Below, piece after piece: positions 1 to 12,264 of a stretch of DNA of 64,000 nt. Each line of letters starts with the position of its first letter. Within the stretch, counting starts at the first letter, position 1. Origin of the DNA: Perognathus longimembris pacificus (lineage: Eukaryota > Chordata > Mammalia > Rodentia > Heteromyidae); NCBI RefSeq assembly GCF_023159225.1, contig NC_063162.1, positions 98,722,880 to 98,786,879 on the forward strand. The letters run 5' to 3'. The translations under genes were made by a program, and so were the position numbers. Below the pieces are notes generated by a model. The model did not search any database, was not told the DNA's origin, and saw only the letters and a list, made by a program, of their open reading frames with translations.

Positions 1-3000
1 CCTTTCTATGAAGCAGAAAAGGAAGAATACTAGATAGCTTGCAGAATGGATGGAATGAAAACCAGGCTCAGGAGTTTGACAGCATCACAAGACATTTCTA
101 TAGCATTCCAAAGGAGGATTGTGATCAGGATAGAACTTGGTGTCATTCCCAGTAAGTCGTGGTGCACTGCATCTCTCTAAATCTGCCATTGCATCACTTT
201 CTCCACATGCATAGTTCTAGATGTATCAACTGGATGGACCCAAATTTCCAAAGCTTCTTAGTGGCAAAAAATGAGCCAGTTGGCCATATAATGTGGAGAG
301 CAGGCAGTGGAGGAAGGCATTGACTCATACAGCCTTGTTCAGACATATGCTCATCATTAAGCGGTGGTATTATATGTACCACACCTGTACCTGTCATGAT
401 CTTAATCAAGAGTCTCCTGCCTCACCATATAGACTTGTTTCTTTCAGAAAAAAAGTGTTTCTGAAGTTTAAACAATTCTTTCATTTACCTTTTAATTTAC
501 TTTATATTTTGTGCACTAACAAAATTCTCTGGAATTTGGTAGGCTTAGCACTGACCTCTGAAGTTACCTTTCCAGAGTGGAGTGGATTACTATGGCTATA
601 AACAAACATACTTACAGATGGGCAGCAATAGTTTGAGATGGAGAATTATCTCTAGTCATAACTTTAAACATCATGTATCAGGACAGAAATATTTAGAAAC
701 AACAAATTAAAGAGCATCCTTTGTACCTAAGCATCCAGGTAATTTAATTTATTATTATCAGACTAAATTAGATCTCTAGGAAATTATATGTAAGACTATA
801 TCAACTTAATCTCTTGCAGAATAATATTCATCAAACTGTCCACAACCCAATCTCTCTTTCTGCCTTTAGAGGGGAAACCTACTGTGAATGTGGATATTGT
901 CTGTTGTGATCGATAGAGTATCCTATGCTAGACCTTTTGTCAGAAATATCTTGCAGGAAAATTTAATCAGAGAAAATGTTAGCTTCCCTTTTAAAAAGAG
1001 GGACATTTCCTGCTCACAGAACTGTGTAAGTTAGCATGTTTTTCTCTCCACTTGGCTCTAAGCTAAGTATTAGATATGGTGCTATTCACAGAAACTGTCT
1101 TGGGCTTTGTAGTTGTCACTTTTATTTATCTTCTCTTGTTTCTGGTTATTTAGTTTGTAAGCTTCCTCACTTTCATTATGAAAGGAGGGCTAAAAGAAGG
1201 AAAGGAAGTGAATTATGGTGGTTAGGTAGAAGCTAGATGAACAGGGGTGACCTGGGGGAGGGGTGGGAGAATGGCTGCACCCACCATAGCAGCAGGGCTG
1301 CTGGTGAACTTCAGATATGTTGTCACCCAAGTTGTTTTTACCAATGACAGTTGGGTTCCTCTCAGTGGCTGCTTGCCCAATGGACTAAATATGGTTTAAG
1401 ACAATGTCAACAGCAATAAAGTATTTTATATCTCTCTCCTATGTGTTTATATGAAGTTTTATTTCCTACATAAAAATGGCATGTGGGACATCAGCTACTA
1501 GAGGGAACACAAATAAACAATGGAACATTGGCTAAGTTATCCCTCCACCAGTGATTATTGTGAATGCTGTGAGGTGCTAACTATCCAAATCATATTCAAG
1601 TATTTCATCACCTGCTTAATCAAGCTGCAAGATAAGGAGTTAGACCACTTCAACTCCACTGATTTGATTATGTGGTAAAAAGGCTGGTGCATAAACATTA
1701 ATCCTGGGAAATTAATTCATGAAAATTAGCTGAAGATACCCCTAGAGGCCTCTTTTGTATTTATTATTTTTTTTGCATAAAATGTTGAACTAACTACTTG
1801 CAGAAGGTATCTTGGTGGTAGTGGTGGGGGGGGGAGTGGTAGAATGATTATGCATGATTCTGTAGTTATCTAGAGAGAATCATCATGAAGAGGCCATGAA
1901 GTGACCTGAAAAGCATTCTGATTAAAGCTATCTTGAACAGGAAAATTGCTTTGAAATGATTAAAGTTAAAATGGTTGGTAATGAAGGAAAGCACTTGTCC
2001 TAGAATGTGCCTTTGAAAGAGAGTCTCATTTTGAATCTTTTGTAAAACATATGGCCCTACTTTTCAATGGCAACATATATTATTGCCTCAACCTAACATC
2101 AACTCAACTTTGAAATTGGTCATACTAGTTGGGATAAATAAAAGCCACTGTTTCATAACAGTTGAAGTTGGGTTTTTCTAGCAGAGGGTTAAATTTTTGT
2201 TGTTGTTGTTTAGTGGTTTGGATTTTGAAATTGCCAGTAAGGTACTATAGACCTGTTATAAAACCTTGGGAGGTAATTGTTGTCACATGAGAGACATATT
2301 CCTAGATGTACTTAATGCTTAGAAGTTCATGGAGGAGGAGGGGGAGGCCAATATTGAATTTTCCTCTGCGGAAAGCTGTTCATATAACTTCCATGGCTGC
2401 CAGAATCCTTCAGGAGGACCATGAAGCATCATGTCTTCTCCAGAAAGACGCTTCTATATTGTGCCACCCATTTTCTACACATTTCTTTACCTGTTGCTCC
2501 TTTCCCTGTTCTAACTCCTGTTCTCTATTTTTCCAGAGCCTCTCTTCTTACCTCCATTGTTATACAACTGTCTACCTACTCATCTATGTTTAATTCTGTT
2601 GTTGTTTTTGTTAAATACTTTTTCTTTCCTTGTTTGCCTTCTGTACAATTCACTTCACTCATCTACATATAAGATGTTTTGTTCCTATCCATTTGTCTTT
2701 GAATTAGTCTTAACCTACTGTTTTCTTTAAAAACCTTGTGTGCTATAACCAGAATGCACTGATAAAAATTGCAAATCTTGATAGGTTAATTCATGCTTGA
2801 AAATAAAGTATTTCTCTGTCTTCTTGCAAAAGATGTTTTTGATAATATTTTTTGTCAGTGCAATTGCCCATTTTTTATATATGCTTATTTTTTGCCTGCT
2901 GTTATTCCTAATTTTGTTTGATTTACTGAAACTATACATCTGCTTTTGCCAGTATTTACAAGAAAGCTTATTTTTATGCTAATCATTAAATGATTTATTT

Positions 3001-3070
3001 TTCTTTTCTCGATTAGTCTTTTTCATTTTTTTAAAGAAGATCATACCTTTAAGTATTGCTATTGATTTGA
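1..3070. other. unassigned non-coding stretch
   Basis: No gene, RNA gene or confidently named repeat was seen. It is AT-rich, with a short G-rich tract around 1812-1839 and a small GTT repeat near 2195-2215. Open frames here are at most about 100 codons, overlap each other in different frames and show no recognisable domain, so I treat them as chance. Confidence 0.6.
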
Positions 3071-3268
3071 AATGATGATCAGAGATACTGAGGAGGAAAG
3101 CAGCTGCATTGCCACCACCAGGCTGCCGCCCTGCACATGGAGGTGGTCCCGGGTTTCTTTGTAGTGACCTTATTCTCTCTGTACTACTACCAGTCTGGTC
3201 TCAGCGGTGGTTACAAGGACAACATCCCCTTGTGGTACTACAACCCAGAAAGCAATGGAGTACATTGA
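3071..3268 (+). pseudogene. GC-rich patch with a 43-codon frame; possible retrocopy relic, unidentified
   Basis: A sharply GC-richer patch sits in AT-rich surroundings. From an ATG at 3137 a frame of 43 codons runs to TGA at 3266-3268. It begins MEVVPGFFVVTLFSLYYYQS, a hydrophobic segment of roughly 18 residues, and continues with a polar Gly/Tyr/Asn-rich tail. A second frame from 3207 overlaps it. I do not recognise the protein. No poly(A) tail or target-site duplication was found, and no splice sites clearly bound it. It could be a decayed processed pseudogene of a small membrane protein, a genuine microprotein exon, or chance composition. Confidence 0.22.
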
Positions 3269-4934
3269 TCATGCAGCTTTAGGAAGTGTTCTTTTTCTAA
3301 ATACTGCGAGCAAATTTAGTATGGAAAGATTTCAGGTATCCAGAGTGGTGACCAGCCACTCACCCCCAGGAGACTGCCTATCATTTATGATAAGCTGCTT
3401 TCCTCCCTCTTATTGCTTATTTGCCTTGTAGATAAAAGATTGCCACCAGAGGAACTCAAACCAATTTTCTTTGCTTTTATGACACATTAAAATGAACACT
3501 TTTGCAGCAAAAATAAGCTTTAAAATATATGTGTTACTTTTACATTTTATATTGTATCTTATCAAAGTTCTTTCCAGGTTTTATCCCACTTCCTTGGGAG
3601 AGGCTATTAGCTGTCAATCCATCATGGCATACCATTAGTGATTTCAGAAGGCCTCATATCAACTAATATTCTTTTTTAAAGAATTATGGATGTTTCTCCT
3701 AGATTGGGTGTAATAGTGATTGAGATGTTTGGAAGGGTGTACCTGTGAAGGATTTTGGATGTTAGATTGGGAAATGGACATTTATTTAATCCACCGGAGA
3801 TGGGTACCTATTGTAAAAGTATCCTTTAAAGTTTGAATATTTTCAAGTGTGATTTAACTTTAGATGTAATTGCAGGTAATTCAATATTATAGAATAAATA
3901 TAATTTGACTACTGATTTATATATTTGGAATTTTCTCCCTCCTCTTAGATACTATATAGATTCATCAAAGAAGGAATTCTATTTGCTAATAGAATAAACA
4001 AAATGTTTGCTTTTTCCTGTGTAGAAAATATTTTATCAGATGAACTTACAAGTCCAGTAATTTTTTGTGTCTTATGTTGATGCTCTTTATACTCTAGTTC
4101 ATCTTCTGGTTTATCTTCTGGAAAAGGTCTTTGGAGACCCTGACAGTTTCCTTCTTTCTTTATATTGTTTCCTTTATTCTACTGTGGCTTTTGCCTTTGC
4201 TTGCCCTAACTTGTCCTTGGCTGGCCCTCCCCTCACCAGAAGGTATCCTGATGTCAAGATGTAGATTCATGTTCTGAGGACTGTAGGCTTGTGAAGAGGA
4301 ATGGAGAAAACCATAACCACACACACCTGTACCCCTGGCATCCAAAAGAAATGCTGGTCTGGTGGTGGCTATGTCAGCCTGATGCCAAAATAACATCCTT
4401 GTACAGCCAATTCAATCAAAGACAAGCAATTCAGTGTAAATTTAGTCCTTGTGATACCTTGGCATTTTGTAGACAAAACAAGCTGGTTGAATGATAGCAC
4501 TGACCATTTTCTAGCCAGTACTTTTGGTGTTTCATAAACCAGTGATCACTAAAGTAGGGAGCATGAACATTTAGATAATATGAACACTGATATATCAGAT
4601 ACCAGAAGCAAAAAAAAAAAGAATTTCTATTTAGAAAATAAGGATATTCACTTGCTAGTATTAAATTCTGTGGATAATTTCTTCTGTGATTTTAAATTAT
4701 GTAAATAATAGGGTGAAATTTTTTACAGTGTACATAGTCAACACAATCTGGTGACTATTCTGGATCACTGATTCCCTGGTCTGTGTGTTCAGAGATCCCT
4801 AGGAACAACAGAATTATGGTATGAGTCTTATTAATACTGTGGCTGGCCCTGCTTTCTTATTCAGTACATACTGAAAATGTAATGATCTACTAAAAGCTTA
4901 AAATGGCTCATTAAAATTCACTGTTTAAGCATAT
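3269..4934. other. unassigned non-coding stretch
   Basis: Nothing gene-like or clearly repeat-derived was recognised. It holds a short A-run near 4610-4620 and otherwise AT-rich sequence. Confidence 0.55.
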
Positions 4935-5148
4935 AACTTGGTCGTTGGTGGCTGCCACCTGTAATTCTAGCTACTCAGGAGTCAGATCTGAGTTTTGTTG
5001 TTTAAAGTCAGCCCAGGCACAAAAGTCTGTGAGACTCTTATCTCCAATTAACCGCCAAAAGCCAGACATGGAGTTGGGCTCAAGTGGCAGAGCACTAGCT
5101 TTGAGCAAAAAAGCTCAGAGACTAATCAGGCCTGGAGTTCAAGCACAC
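4935..5148 (+). mobile_element. B1-like/Geo dimeric SINE
   Basis: The left half reads like a B1/Alu (7SL-derived) element: 'ggtggctgccacctgtaatt' followed by 'agctactcagga'. The middle carries 'actcttatctccaattaacc', which is shared by the copies at 17979, 21644 and 39046. The right half (about 5065-5148) matches the Geo monomer: 'ggctcaagtggcagagcact' then 'gagttcaagca'. Polymerase III would be the expected promoter system. It is diverged, and a CA-rich tract replaces the A tail. Confidence 0.8.
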
Positions 5149-5203
5149 AAGTGTGCACACACATACATACACAAACACATGCGTGTGCACACACACAAAG
5201 CAT
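5149..5203. repeat. CA-rich microsatellite at SINE 3' end
   Basis: Interrupted (CA)n/(CATA)n directly follows the SINE and probably grew from its A-rich tail. Confidence 0.8.
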
Positions 5204-5394
5204 ATACCTTATATTTGAAAATTTTTGTGAATCCATTGAAGGAGACACAGTTACACACAGGATACCACTTAATCAGGGAAAGGAAGAATTAAGTCCCAAT
5301 ACTCTTGTTAGGCTGGTTGAAAAATTAGTCAGACTTATATTACTGTAAAAAATACTCAAAAACTCAGTTTGTGAAGAGAAGTTAAGGCTAGTTC

Positions 5395-5592
5395 TCAGTT
5401 TTGGAGCTTTCAGTGTCTCCTGCTGCTTTTCAGCCTATTGTGTGGCAGACATGGCGGTAGTTTATGGCAAAATTGTTCTTCTATAGCTGGGATGTGAAAG
5501 AAAAAGATGCCTATGGTCCCAATACTCAAATATCCCAGGTTGAGGAAGAACCCTTTAATGCATGAGTTTTGGGGGAGACATCAAAATCCCAA
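5395..5592 (-). mobile_element. possible MaLR-type LTR fragment
   Basis: The end of this stretch ('atgcatgagttttggggga', 5560-5579) resembles the antisense start of MLT1/MaLR LTRs. The rest is too diverged to place. Its boundaries are a guess. Confidence 0.28.
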
Positions 5593-5619
5593 CTGAAAAA
5601 ATTATTAAGCTTATTAGAA

Positions 5620-6668
5620 CAGGTTTGTATCCTTTGTAAATTCAACCCTCAAAAAAGCCCAGTAACACAATTAATGAATGGGCTAATGAGTTAAAGAGAG
5701 ACTTCTCAGAAGAAGTAAAAATGACCAATAGACACATGAAGAAATTCTCAACATCTCTGGCCACAAAGGAAGTGCAAATCAAAACAACACTGAGATTCTA
5801 CCTCAACCCAGTTAGAATGGCCATTATCAAGAAAACAATAAAAATAGATGTTGGTGAGGATATAACCAAAAGGAAATCCTAATCCACGATTGATGGGAAT
5901 CTATACTTGTTTAACCACTCTGGAAAGCAGTGTAAAGGGTCCTTAAAAATATAGAACTATCCTATGATCCAGCAATTCCATTGCTATACATTTATCCAAA
6001 AGTTTACGAACCAGGATGCAGTAAAGCCACCAACACAACCATGTTTATTATAGTACTTTTCACCATAGCCAAGGTATAGAATCATTCCAGATACCCCCCA
6101 CCAATGGAAAAATGTGGTATATACAAAATGGAATTTCACTCATCCATTAGAAAGGATGATATTGGACCATTTGTAAGGAAATTAAAAGACCTGAATGATA
6201 CTATGTTAAACAAAGTAAGTCAAGCCCAGAGGGATAAATGATGATTGTTTTCCCTTATATGTGGAAACTAGATTTAGGTTGTAAACTTATAAGTAAATAC
6301 ATTGGATGATATGTATTAAGTATATTAACTGAAATATGGTAGCTTGAAGGGAGATCTCAAATAGTGCTATTCCTTAGTAGAGCAAAATCAAAGTTCAGCA
6401 AAATAAAACACCAGAAAGAAGGTATTTGAAATAGGTGGGATATAGGGGAAAAGGGTAGACAATGAAGAGGAGAAGAGGGGGAGAATGCAATCAAGAATAC
6501 AATGTGTATTCTACAAAATTAAGAAGAGTGAGGGAAGGAGTGAGTAGGTGAAAGATAGGTAAGAATGTTCAAACGGGGTGATATTGATCAAGATGTATTG
6601 TATTCATAAACTGCTTTGCAACTCCTTTGTAGAACTACTTAAAGATAATAAAAATTAAAAATAAAATT
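5620..6668 (+). mobile_element. LINE-1, 5'-truncated: ORF2 C-terminal part and 3' UTR
   Basis: LINE-1 ORF2 encodes the endonuclease/reverse transcriptase that copies LINE-1 RNA at a nicked target. Only the C-terminal end is left here. Recognisable landmarks in order are 'cacatgaagaaattctcaac' (5732), 'tgcaaatcaaaacaacactg' (5773), 'ccagttagaatggcc' (5808), 'accactctggaaagcag' (5915) and the 'aatggaatttcactcatcca' stretch (6127). The reading frame is broken by many stops. A purine-rich 3' UTR follows from about 6245 and ends in an A-rich tail with AATAAA-like motifs (6640-6668). Divergence suggests an older subfamily than the copies at 35-37 kb. Confidence 0.9.
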
Positions 6669-7478
6669 ATTATGTTAATATTGTTCATTACAGATATTTA
6701 TGTTTATGTGTCAATAAATTTATATGTGTATATATGTTAATACATTATACATTTGTATATATAGAAATATTTTAATCCTAAATTTTACATTATCCTACCA
6801 TGATTTTAAGCAATATTGTTATTATCCATCTTTAGTATTATTATTCATAATTGTTAAGACTAAATGTTTCAGGAAATGTGAGTAGTAATGGGTAATACTT
6901 TTGGTAGATATTTGTATGCAAAGAAACATAATAAAGCAGCATTGAAATTTCTATGTTCAAACCAAGCTCCAAACAAAGCAAGCAAGCATATTGACAAGAG
7001 TTCCGTTAAGTTAAAAGATTTGGCAAATCTCTCTTGTGATCAAAAGTTAAAACAACTTGGAAAAGCAGCTAAGGTTTTCAGTGAAAGTGAGTAGCAGCTA
7101 TCAAAAAATCTAAAAAAGGATATGGTGGAGGAAATGGAGACCAGCTGTTCTCTAGCTCAGACATGAACAAAACTAAATAAAAACTGAAGTGTGTTATGAC
7201 AGATCATTCACTCCAGGGAACATTTCCTGGCAATTAACATGGTTGGCATGGCTCCTTAAGAAGTCAGAACATATTCTACCTATTTTATTTCACATTTAAG
7301 GATCCTTGTGATGAAATATGGCAGATGGGATTGCATGTTTTCCAGAGGTCAACTGATTAGCGATCTTAATTCCCCTTTGTTCTGTGGTATAACATATTCA
7401 CAATTCTTGAAATTAGGATATGGACATGTTTGGGAGGAGGCATTCTGCCTCCTACTACACTTTTTAAAATTTGTTTCT
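6669..7478. other. unassigned stretch with a 68-codon frame
   Basis: An open frame at 6888-7094 (+) encodes a Lys/Ser/Ala-rich 68-residue peptide. A +1 frame downstream (about 7096-7165) continues with a Lys/Gly-rich segment, so a frameshifted retrocopy is conceivable. No family was recognised, and no poly(A) tail or duplication was found. The rest shows nothing recognisable. Confidence 0.3.
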
Positions 7479-7567
7479 AGTATTTTTTTTTAGCCATACT
7501 GGGATTTGAACCCAAGGCCTTGCCCCTGCCAGGAAAGCACTCTACCAATTGACTCACACTACCAGCA
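7479..7567 (-). mobile_element. tRNA/ID-like SINE monomer, antisense
   Basis: On + it reads T-run, 'actgggatttgaacccaagg', then 'cactctaccaattgactcac'. The reverse complement gives a B box (ggttcaaatccc type) and an A box region typical of tRNA-derived rodent SINEs. It belongs to the same type as the copies at 12171 and 48718. Confidence 0.65.
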
Positions 7568-7596
7568 GTAGACCACCGGAAACTTCATAGGGTCCA

Positions 7597-7768
7597 GCCT
7601 TACCTCTTCTGGGTATATACAAAATGAATCAAAACTTACTATATCTATGTTTCTTGCAGCACTGAACACAATAGCCAAACTATGGGATCATTGTACATGA
7701 TAAACGGAAACAGACAATATACTGTATATAATACAATAGAATTTTACTCAGTCATTAGGAAGAGTTTA
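7597..7768 (+). mobile_element. old LINE-1 ORF2 3' fragment
   Basis: Recognisable ORF2 landmarks are 'ctgggtatatacaaaatgaa', 'gcagcactgaacacaatagc' (7657) and 'aatagaattttactcagtca' (7735). It is short and diverged, with no open frame. Confidence 0.75.
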
Positions 7769-9751
7769 TTTTTGGGTTTGTTTTTTTCCTCCTCTCTTGA
7801 CAGATCTCGGCTTATTCTCGATGGACCCTTTGTTAGGTCCTAGTACTTTCCCTTTGCTTCCCATCCCACCTTGTTTGACTTGCCCCTGGATCTCCATGTG
7901 TCTCTGTAGTACTAGGGCCACGTCATTCCTGATGGAAATGGCCACTCACAATCATACAGTAAGTAGGGCAATATCTTTTGCAAAGCATGTATTTTCAGGT
8001 CTTTATGGTTGTTGTTTTTTTTTCATTCTCTTCACAAAAGAAATTATCTGTGATACAGGATCTCAGTGGGAAATTTCTAGTCTTTAGCTAGATTTCTGCT
8101 TCCTGGGTCTATACACCAGATGATTGAAGACAGAGGGCAAGCTTGTGGACTGCTCAGTACTGAAAATCAGACTGTAGCACCTTGCAGCCAGGTGACTTTT
8201 GACAAATCTCAACCAAAGTGGACTCAAGTTTTCTGAAGGAGTTTATGTATGTGAAATCCCTGAAATAAATATCATGTAAATATTTCATATTTTTAGCCAA
8301 CATCAGTAGTTTTCTTTTTGTTTCTATATGGAATGGGAAATATGATTTTCATGGTATCTGCTTGCTTCCAGTCCTGATTTCTTTCATGTTTTCATTGTGT
8401 CTCCCACGGATTCAGGTTTCTCTGGGACTTCTACATGCCCTTGCTACACATATCCTGTGGCCACCGGAGCGCTGGCAGAAACTGGAATCTGTTCTTCCTC
8501 CAGAGCGCTCCCCTGTGGTTCAGAGTGAAGAATAATGACCACTCATTGCTACCTGAGTGCCTGTGCTGAAGGGTGGTTACAGGTGTATGTATCACTGTGC
8601 AAGAAACCTTGGCATCACACGCAAGTGGTCTGTATTCTTAAAGAAGGTTTTCATTATTAAACAGAATTAAGTGACCCATGGTTCTGTGTATTTTAGTATT
8701 CTATTTATTGCCAAATCTGCCCAAAACCCCTGGGAATATAAAAATAGAATACTTCTATGTCATAGGGAGTGTGGGGTCAACTTGAGATTCTTTGCTGTAC
8801 ATAGCCTGTTGCCTAGATTTTCATTTTGATGCTTACTGCTGATTTTGAACATGATTATTCAATGAAAGTGATTTCTCATTTGCTGCTTAGATAGAAGACA
8901 CACATACACAACCATATTATAGATAATAATGATAGTAATTATATTGTAACTGACATGATCGATAGAGCAGGGGCTGCCAGTTAGGAAAAAATGTCAACTG
9001 TGATGGTGAAATACTGATTTGTTCAGGTCTTGTTTTGGATGTCATATTATTATGTACACAGGTACCAATTAGTGGAAACATTCTCCTTTATATAAGTAAA
9101 GGACTACAGTAATGAAGAATCAATCCCATTAATGCTTTCATACAATCAGACTTTTTAAATTGGCCCTTTTTAATCTTAAACTTCTGAGAGATCATGCCTG
9201 TTTACAACAATGAATGAACCCATTTTTTCCAGTGTTCAGTAACTGCTGAAAAATTCTAAGTAAAGAGAGGAAAAAAAATCATTTCAGATCAAGTGACTTT
9301 GATTTTCCCCAAAATGATTTCTCCCTGCCCATGCCTGTAAAACTGAAACAAAGCATCAGTTGTAAAAGGGAATGTAATAGCATAATAGATTCTGTAATTT
9401 GTACAAACAAGAAGGCAAATTACCTGTATACAAGTCAATCGTATTTATAAAGCCTTTTTTCTTTCCTCCTTTCATTGGTTAGAGTTTTGTGCTGATGAAA
9501 ATTTGAGCCACTGGATCAATTATCTCTGCTCATCTGGTTTCTGATTCTTTTGTTTCATCAGCAGACAAGATCCATACAATGACTAGCCATCTCATAAATG
9601 TGCATTTATAGGCAGGAATAGAATATGTATGTATGTATGCATATATATACATAGGTATATATATATGCATAGTGAAGGTATACATTTCTACTAATCAGGA
9701 TAGCTCATTTAACCAATATCAGTGAGCGCTTACGCACTAAAGTTGGTCAGA
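7769..9751. other. unassigned non-coding stretch
   Basis: No gene or named repeat was seen. A slightly GC-richer patch lies at about 8400-8530. A small (ATGT)/(AT) tract at 9625-9670 is the only low-complexity feature. Confidence 0.55.
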
Positions 9752-10000
9752 TTTTTTCTTTTTTTAAATTCTGCCGGTCCTGGAGCTTGAATTCAGTGCC
9801 TGAAAGTGGTTTTTACTTTTTTTTTCTCCCTCAACTAGCACTCTACTTCTTGAGCCACAGTTCCATTTCTGGCTTTTTGAATATTAATTGGAGATAAGAG
9901 TCCAGTGGACTTTCCTACTGGGCTGGATTTGAATCTCAATCCTCACATCTCAGACTTACGAGTAATTAGGATTATAGGCTAGAGCCACGGGAAGCCAGCT
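9752..10000 (-). mobile_element. B1-like/Geo dimeric SINE, antisense
   Basis: On +, the T-rich tail is followed by antisense Geo ('cactctacttcttgagccac', 9839), the linker 'ttaattggagataagagtc', and antisense B1-like sequence ending 'gagccacgggaagccagct'. It is an old, diverged copy. Confidence 0.8.
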
Positions 10001-11386
10001 GAATTATTATTGTTCAATGAAGATCTATTTAAAATCTTTTAGTGGGTCTTCATTTCCTTTCTTAAATTTTCAGTTTCATGTCCTCTCTTCCGCAGCTTGT
10101 ATTGCATGCTCTCAGCTTTCATGCAGTTTGCCAAGTATGGCTATTTACAATTTGGAGACTTTTCTTACATATGAGACTATGTGAGAGACACGCAGTGCCT
10201 ATGCTTATTGGCCCTTCACTGTCTATCACATGGGAAATCTGAGGATGTTGAACGAGGGGCTTGGGCAGTACTGAGAGAGGGTAATATAAGGACCAAAGGG
10301 AGGGCAGCCTGAGGCAGCTGCTGTTTAGCATTAGAATTCAATATTTCACTAGTTTAGTAAACTGGCTACCAGCGTCATTACCTTTATCAACCACCTGTTT
10401 CCTTCTCAATCAGACTGTTAATTCACCATTGTAAATCTTTAGAGAGAAGGTAAATGTTCTTCCTATTCAATTTTGTATTCTTTAGCCATCTAGCACTTCA
10501 ACAGCAGAGTTAGCAGCTAATACTTCCTGAAGGACTTCAGTTACTTCCTTGGAAATGCAACTTAAGGCAGTTAATTATGCAGCCTCTGTTTTACACAGTC
10601 ATAACTGTATCAACCATGCTGGACAGTGAGGATTCCAGTGTATATTGTCTCTCTGCTAAACTGCAAGCTAGTTTCCATCTAAGGCAGGGTTACCTTGCTC
10701 CACGTGTTTATGCGAATGCACAAAATCGACAGTAGAATTCTCTCCTGTCCATATATGAGTCTTAGATACCATGTTAAGGATGGAAAGTTCAGATGAATAA
10801 AACAAGGAAGGATTGGAGAACCATGGTCTACTGGTAGAAGGGGAAGGAAATAATAAGCAAATGGGTACCATACAATTTGACAGTATGTGTGGAGCCTAGG
10901 ATAGGTACTATGGGGAAGAAAGGACTGAGAATGTGGTTCTGTATTGGGAAATCTGCATAGGAGAGGTAATGTGTGCTGAGCCTTCTACGCTGCATAGTTA
11001 TCCTTCTGCACATTATAAACTTAATCCATACAAAATTATTGCAATCACTTAAATTGCTTCCCATATTACTGCCTCTTAACTATATTGAGGGATATGGGTA
11101 GATTTTGTTTCACACATTTAATTTGCAGGACATACAATTGTGGTTCCCTAGGATGATTTACATCTGCAGGGCTTTTTGCTCCTTTTGCAAAGACAAGTGA
11201 CAAAGAATTTCACCAAATATTCTGTAAAACATGTGTTGAATATGAGAGAACAATTCATGTATGGTAGTGGAGCCTGAATGGCTTGCTAAGCCAGTTATTT
11301 GAACTATGCTGTATTTTTTTGCTTTCATTATTTTTGCTATAGTTATTTTTCAAATAGGCTTTTACATGCTCTGTCTTTCTGTCTTT

Positions 11387-11388
<2 letters not shown>
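10001..11388. other. unassigned non-coding stretch
   Basis: Only short overlapping open frames of 67-78 codons on the minus strand occur here, with no recognisable protein. No repeat could be named. Confidence 0.5.
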
Positions 11389-11438
<50 letters not shown>

Positions 11439-11458
11439 CTCTCTCACTCTCGCTCTCG
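11389..11458. repeat. (CT)n microsatellite
   Basis: About 45 bp of uninterrupted CT followed by an imperfect tail. It produces the low-complexity Leu-Ser and Arg-Glu frames on both strands, which are not genes. It lies at the 3' (tail) side of the antisense SINE at 11471. Confidence 0.95.
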
Positions 11459-11470
11459 GTGTGCATATCC

Positions 11471-11695
11471 ACCAGTCCTGAGGTTTGAACTTAGGGCCTA
11501 GGTACTTGGCCTGAGCTCTTTTGCTCAAGGCTTGCATTATACCACTTGATTCACAGCCCCACCTTGGCTTTGGGGTGGCTAATTGGCAATTACAGTCTCA
11601 CAAAATTTCCTGCCTGGTCTGTCTTCAAACTGTGATCCTCAGATCTCACCTTCCTCTGTAGCTAGGATTACAGGTGTGAGCCAATGGCACCCAGC
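11471..11695 (-). mobile_element. B1-like/Geo dimeric SINE, antisense
   Basis: Antisense Geo ('gaggtttgaacttagggcc', then 'cttttgctcaaggcttgcat') is followed by the linker 'ggctaattggcaattacag' and an antisense B1-like half ('gtagctaggattacaggtgt', 11658). The simple-repeat tract upstream on + takes the place of the A tail. Confidence 0.82.
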
Positions 11696-11784
11696 AGGTT
11701 TTGCAGTTTTGTTTGGGCAGGCATGGACTGCAATGATCCTGTCAATGCTTCTGTGATATACACTACCACCCTCGCTATACTGTT

Positions 11785-11885
11785 TGAGATGAGGTCTTCT
11801 GAACTTTTTTTTACCTGGGATGTATTCTAATCAGTCCTTTCTTATCACTGCCTGAGACTACAAGCATGAGCCACCATGCTTGTTC
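11785..11885 (-). mobile_element. fragment of B1/Alu-like SINE, antisense
   Basis: It ends in 'ctacaagcatgagccaccat', the antisense of a 7SL-type SINE start. The inner part is badly diverged. Confidence 0.45.
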
Positions 11886-12170
11886 ACTTCTATCTTGCAT
11901 CTATAGCTTCTAAATTGGTATGGTCAGAAAAAAAAATTCAAAGAAAAAAATTTGACTTTTACTGTGATTATAAAACTTCACTGGCATATTTTTTGGCAAG
12001 GAGAGGGGAGACTGGCCTTTGAAAATAGAACTTGTAAAATTCTTCAATATCATGAATTATATCTCACTGTTTAGTTCCTAAAGTTTCTATTACATAATCT
12101 CCTATCATCTGAAATCTAAATCTTTCAAAAGTTTCATCTCTAGTCATATTAATACATAGTATAAACATAC

Positions 12171-12264
12171 TCCAGGGGTGTGACTTAAGTGGTAGAATAT
12201 TTGCATAGCAAGTACAAGACTGCATTAATTCTTCAGTACTGCTGAAAACAAAACAAAACAAAAC
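12171..12264 (+). mobile_element. tRNA/ID-like SINE monomer
   Basis: 'gacttaagtggtagaatatt' then 'gcatagcaagtacaagac' match the tRNA-like monomer at 48718 and the last unit of 43220. It ends in a (CAAAA)n tail at 12246-12264. Confidence 0.65.

Noticed and set aside
11299..11537. Three overlapping frames with long Leu-Ser or Arg-Glu runs
   Set aside because: They are translations of the CT microsatellite on either strand.
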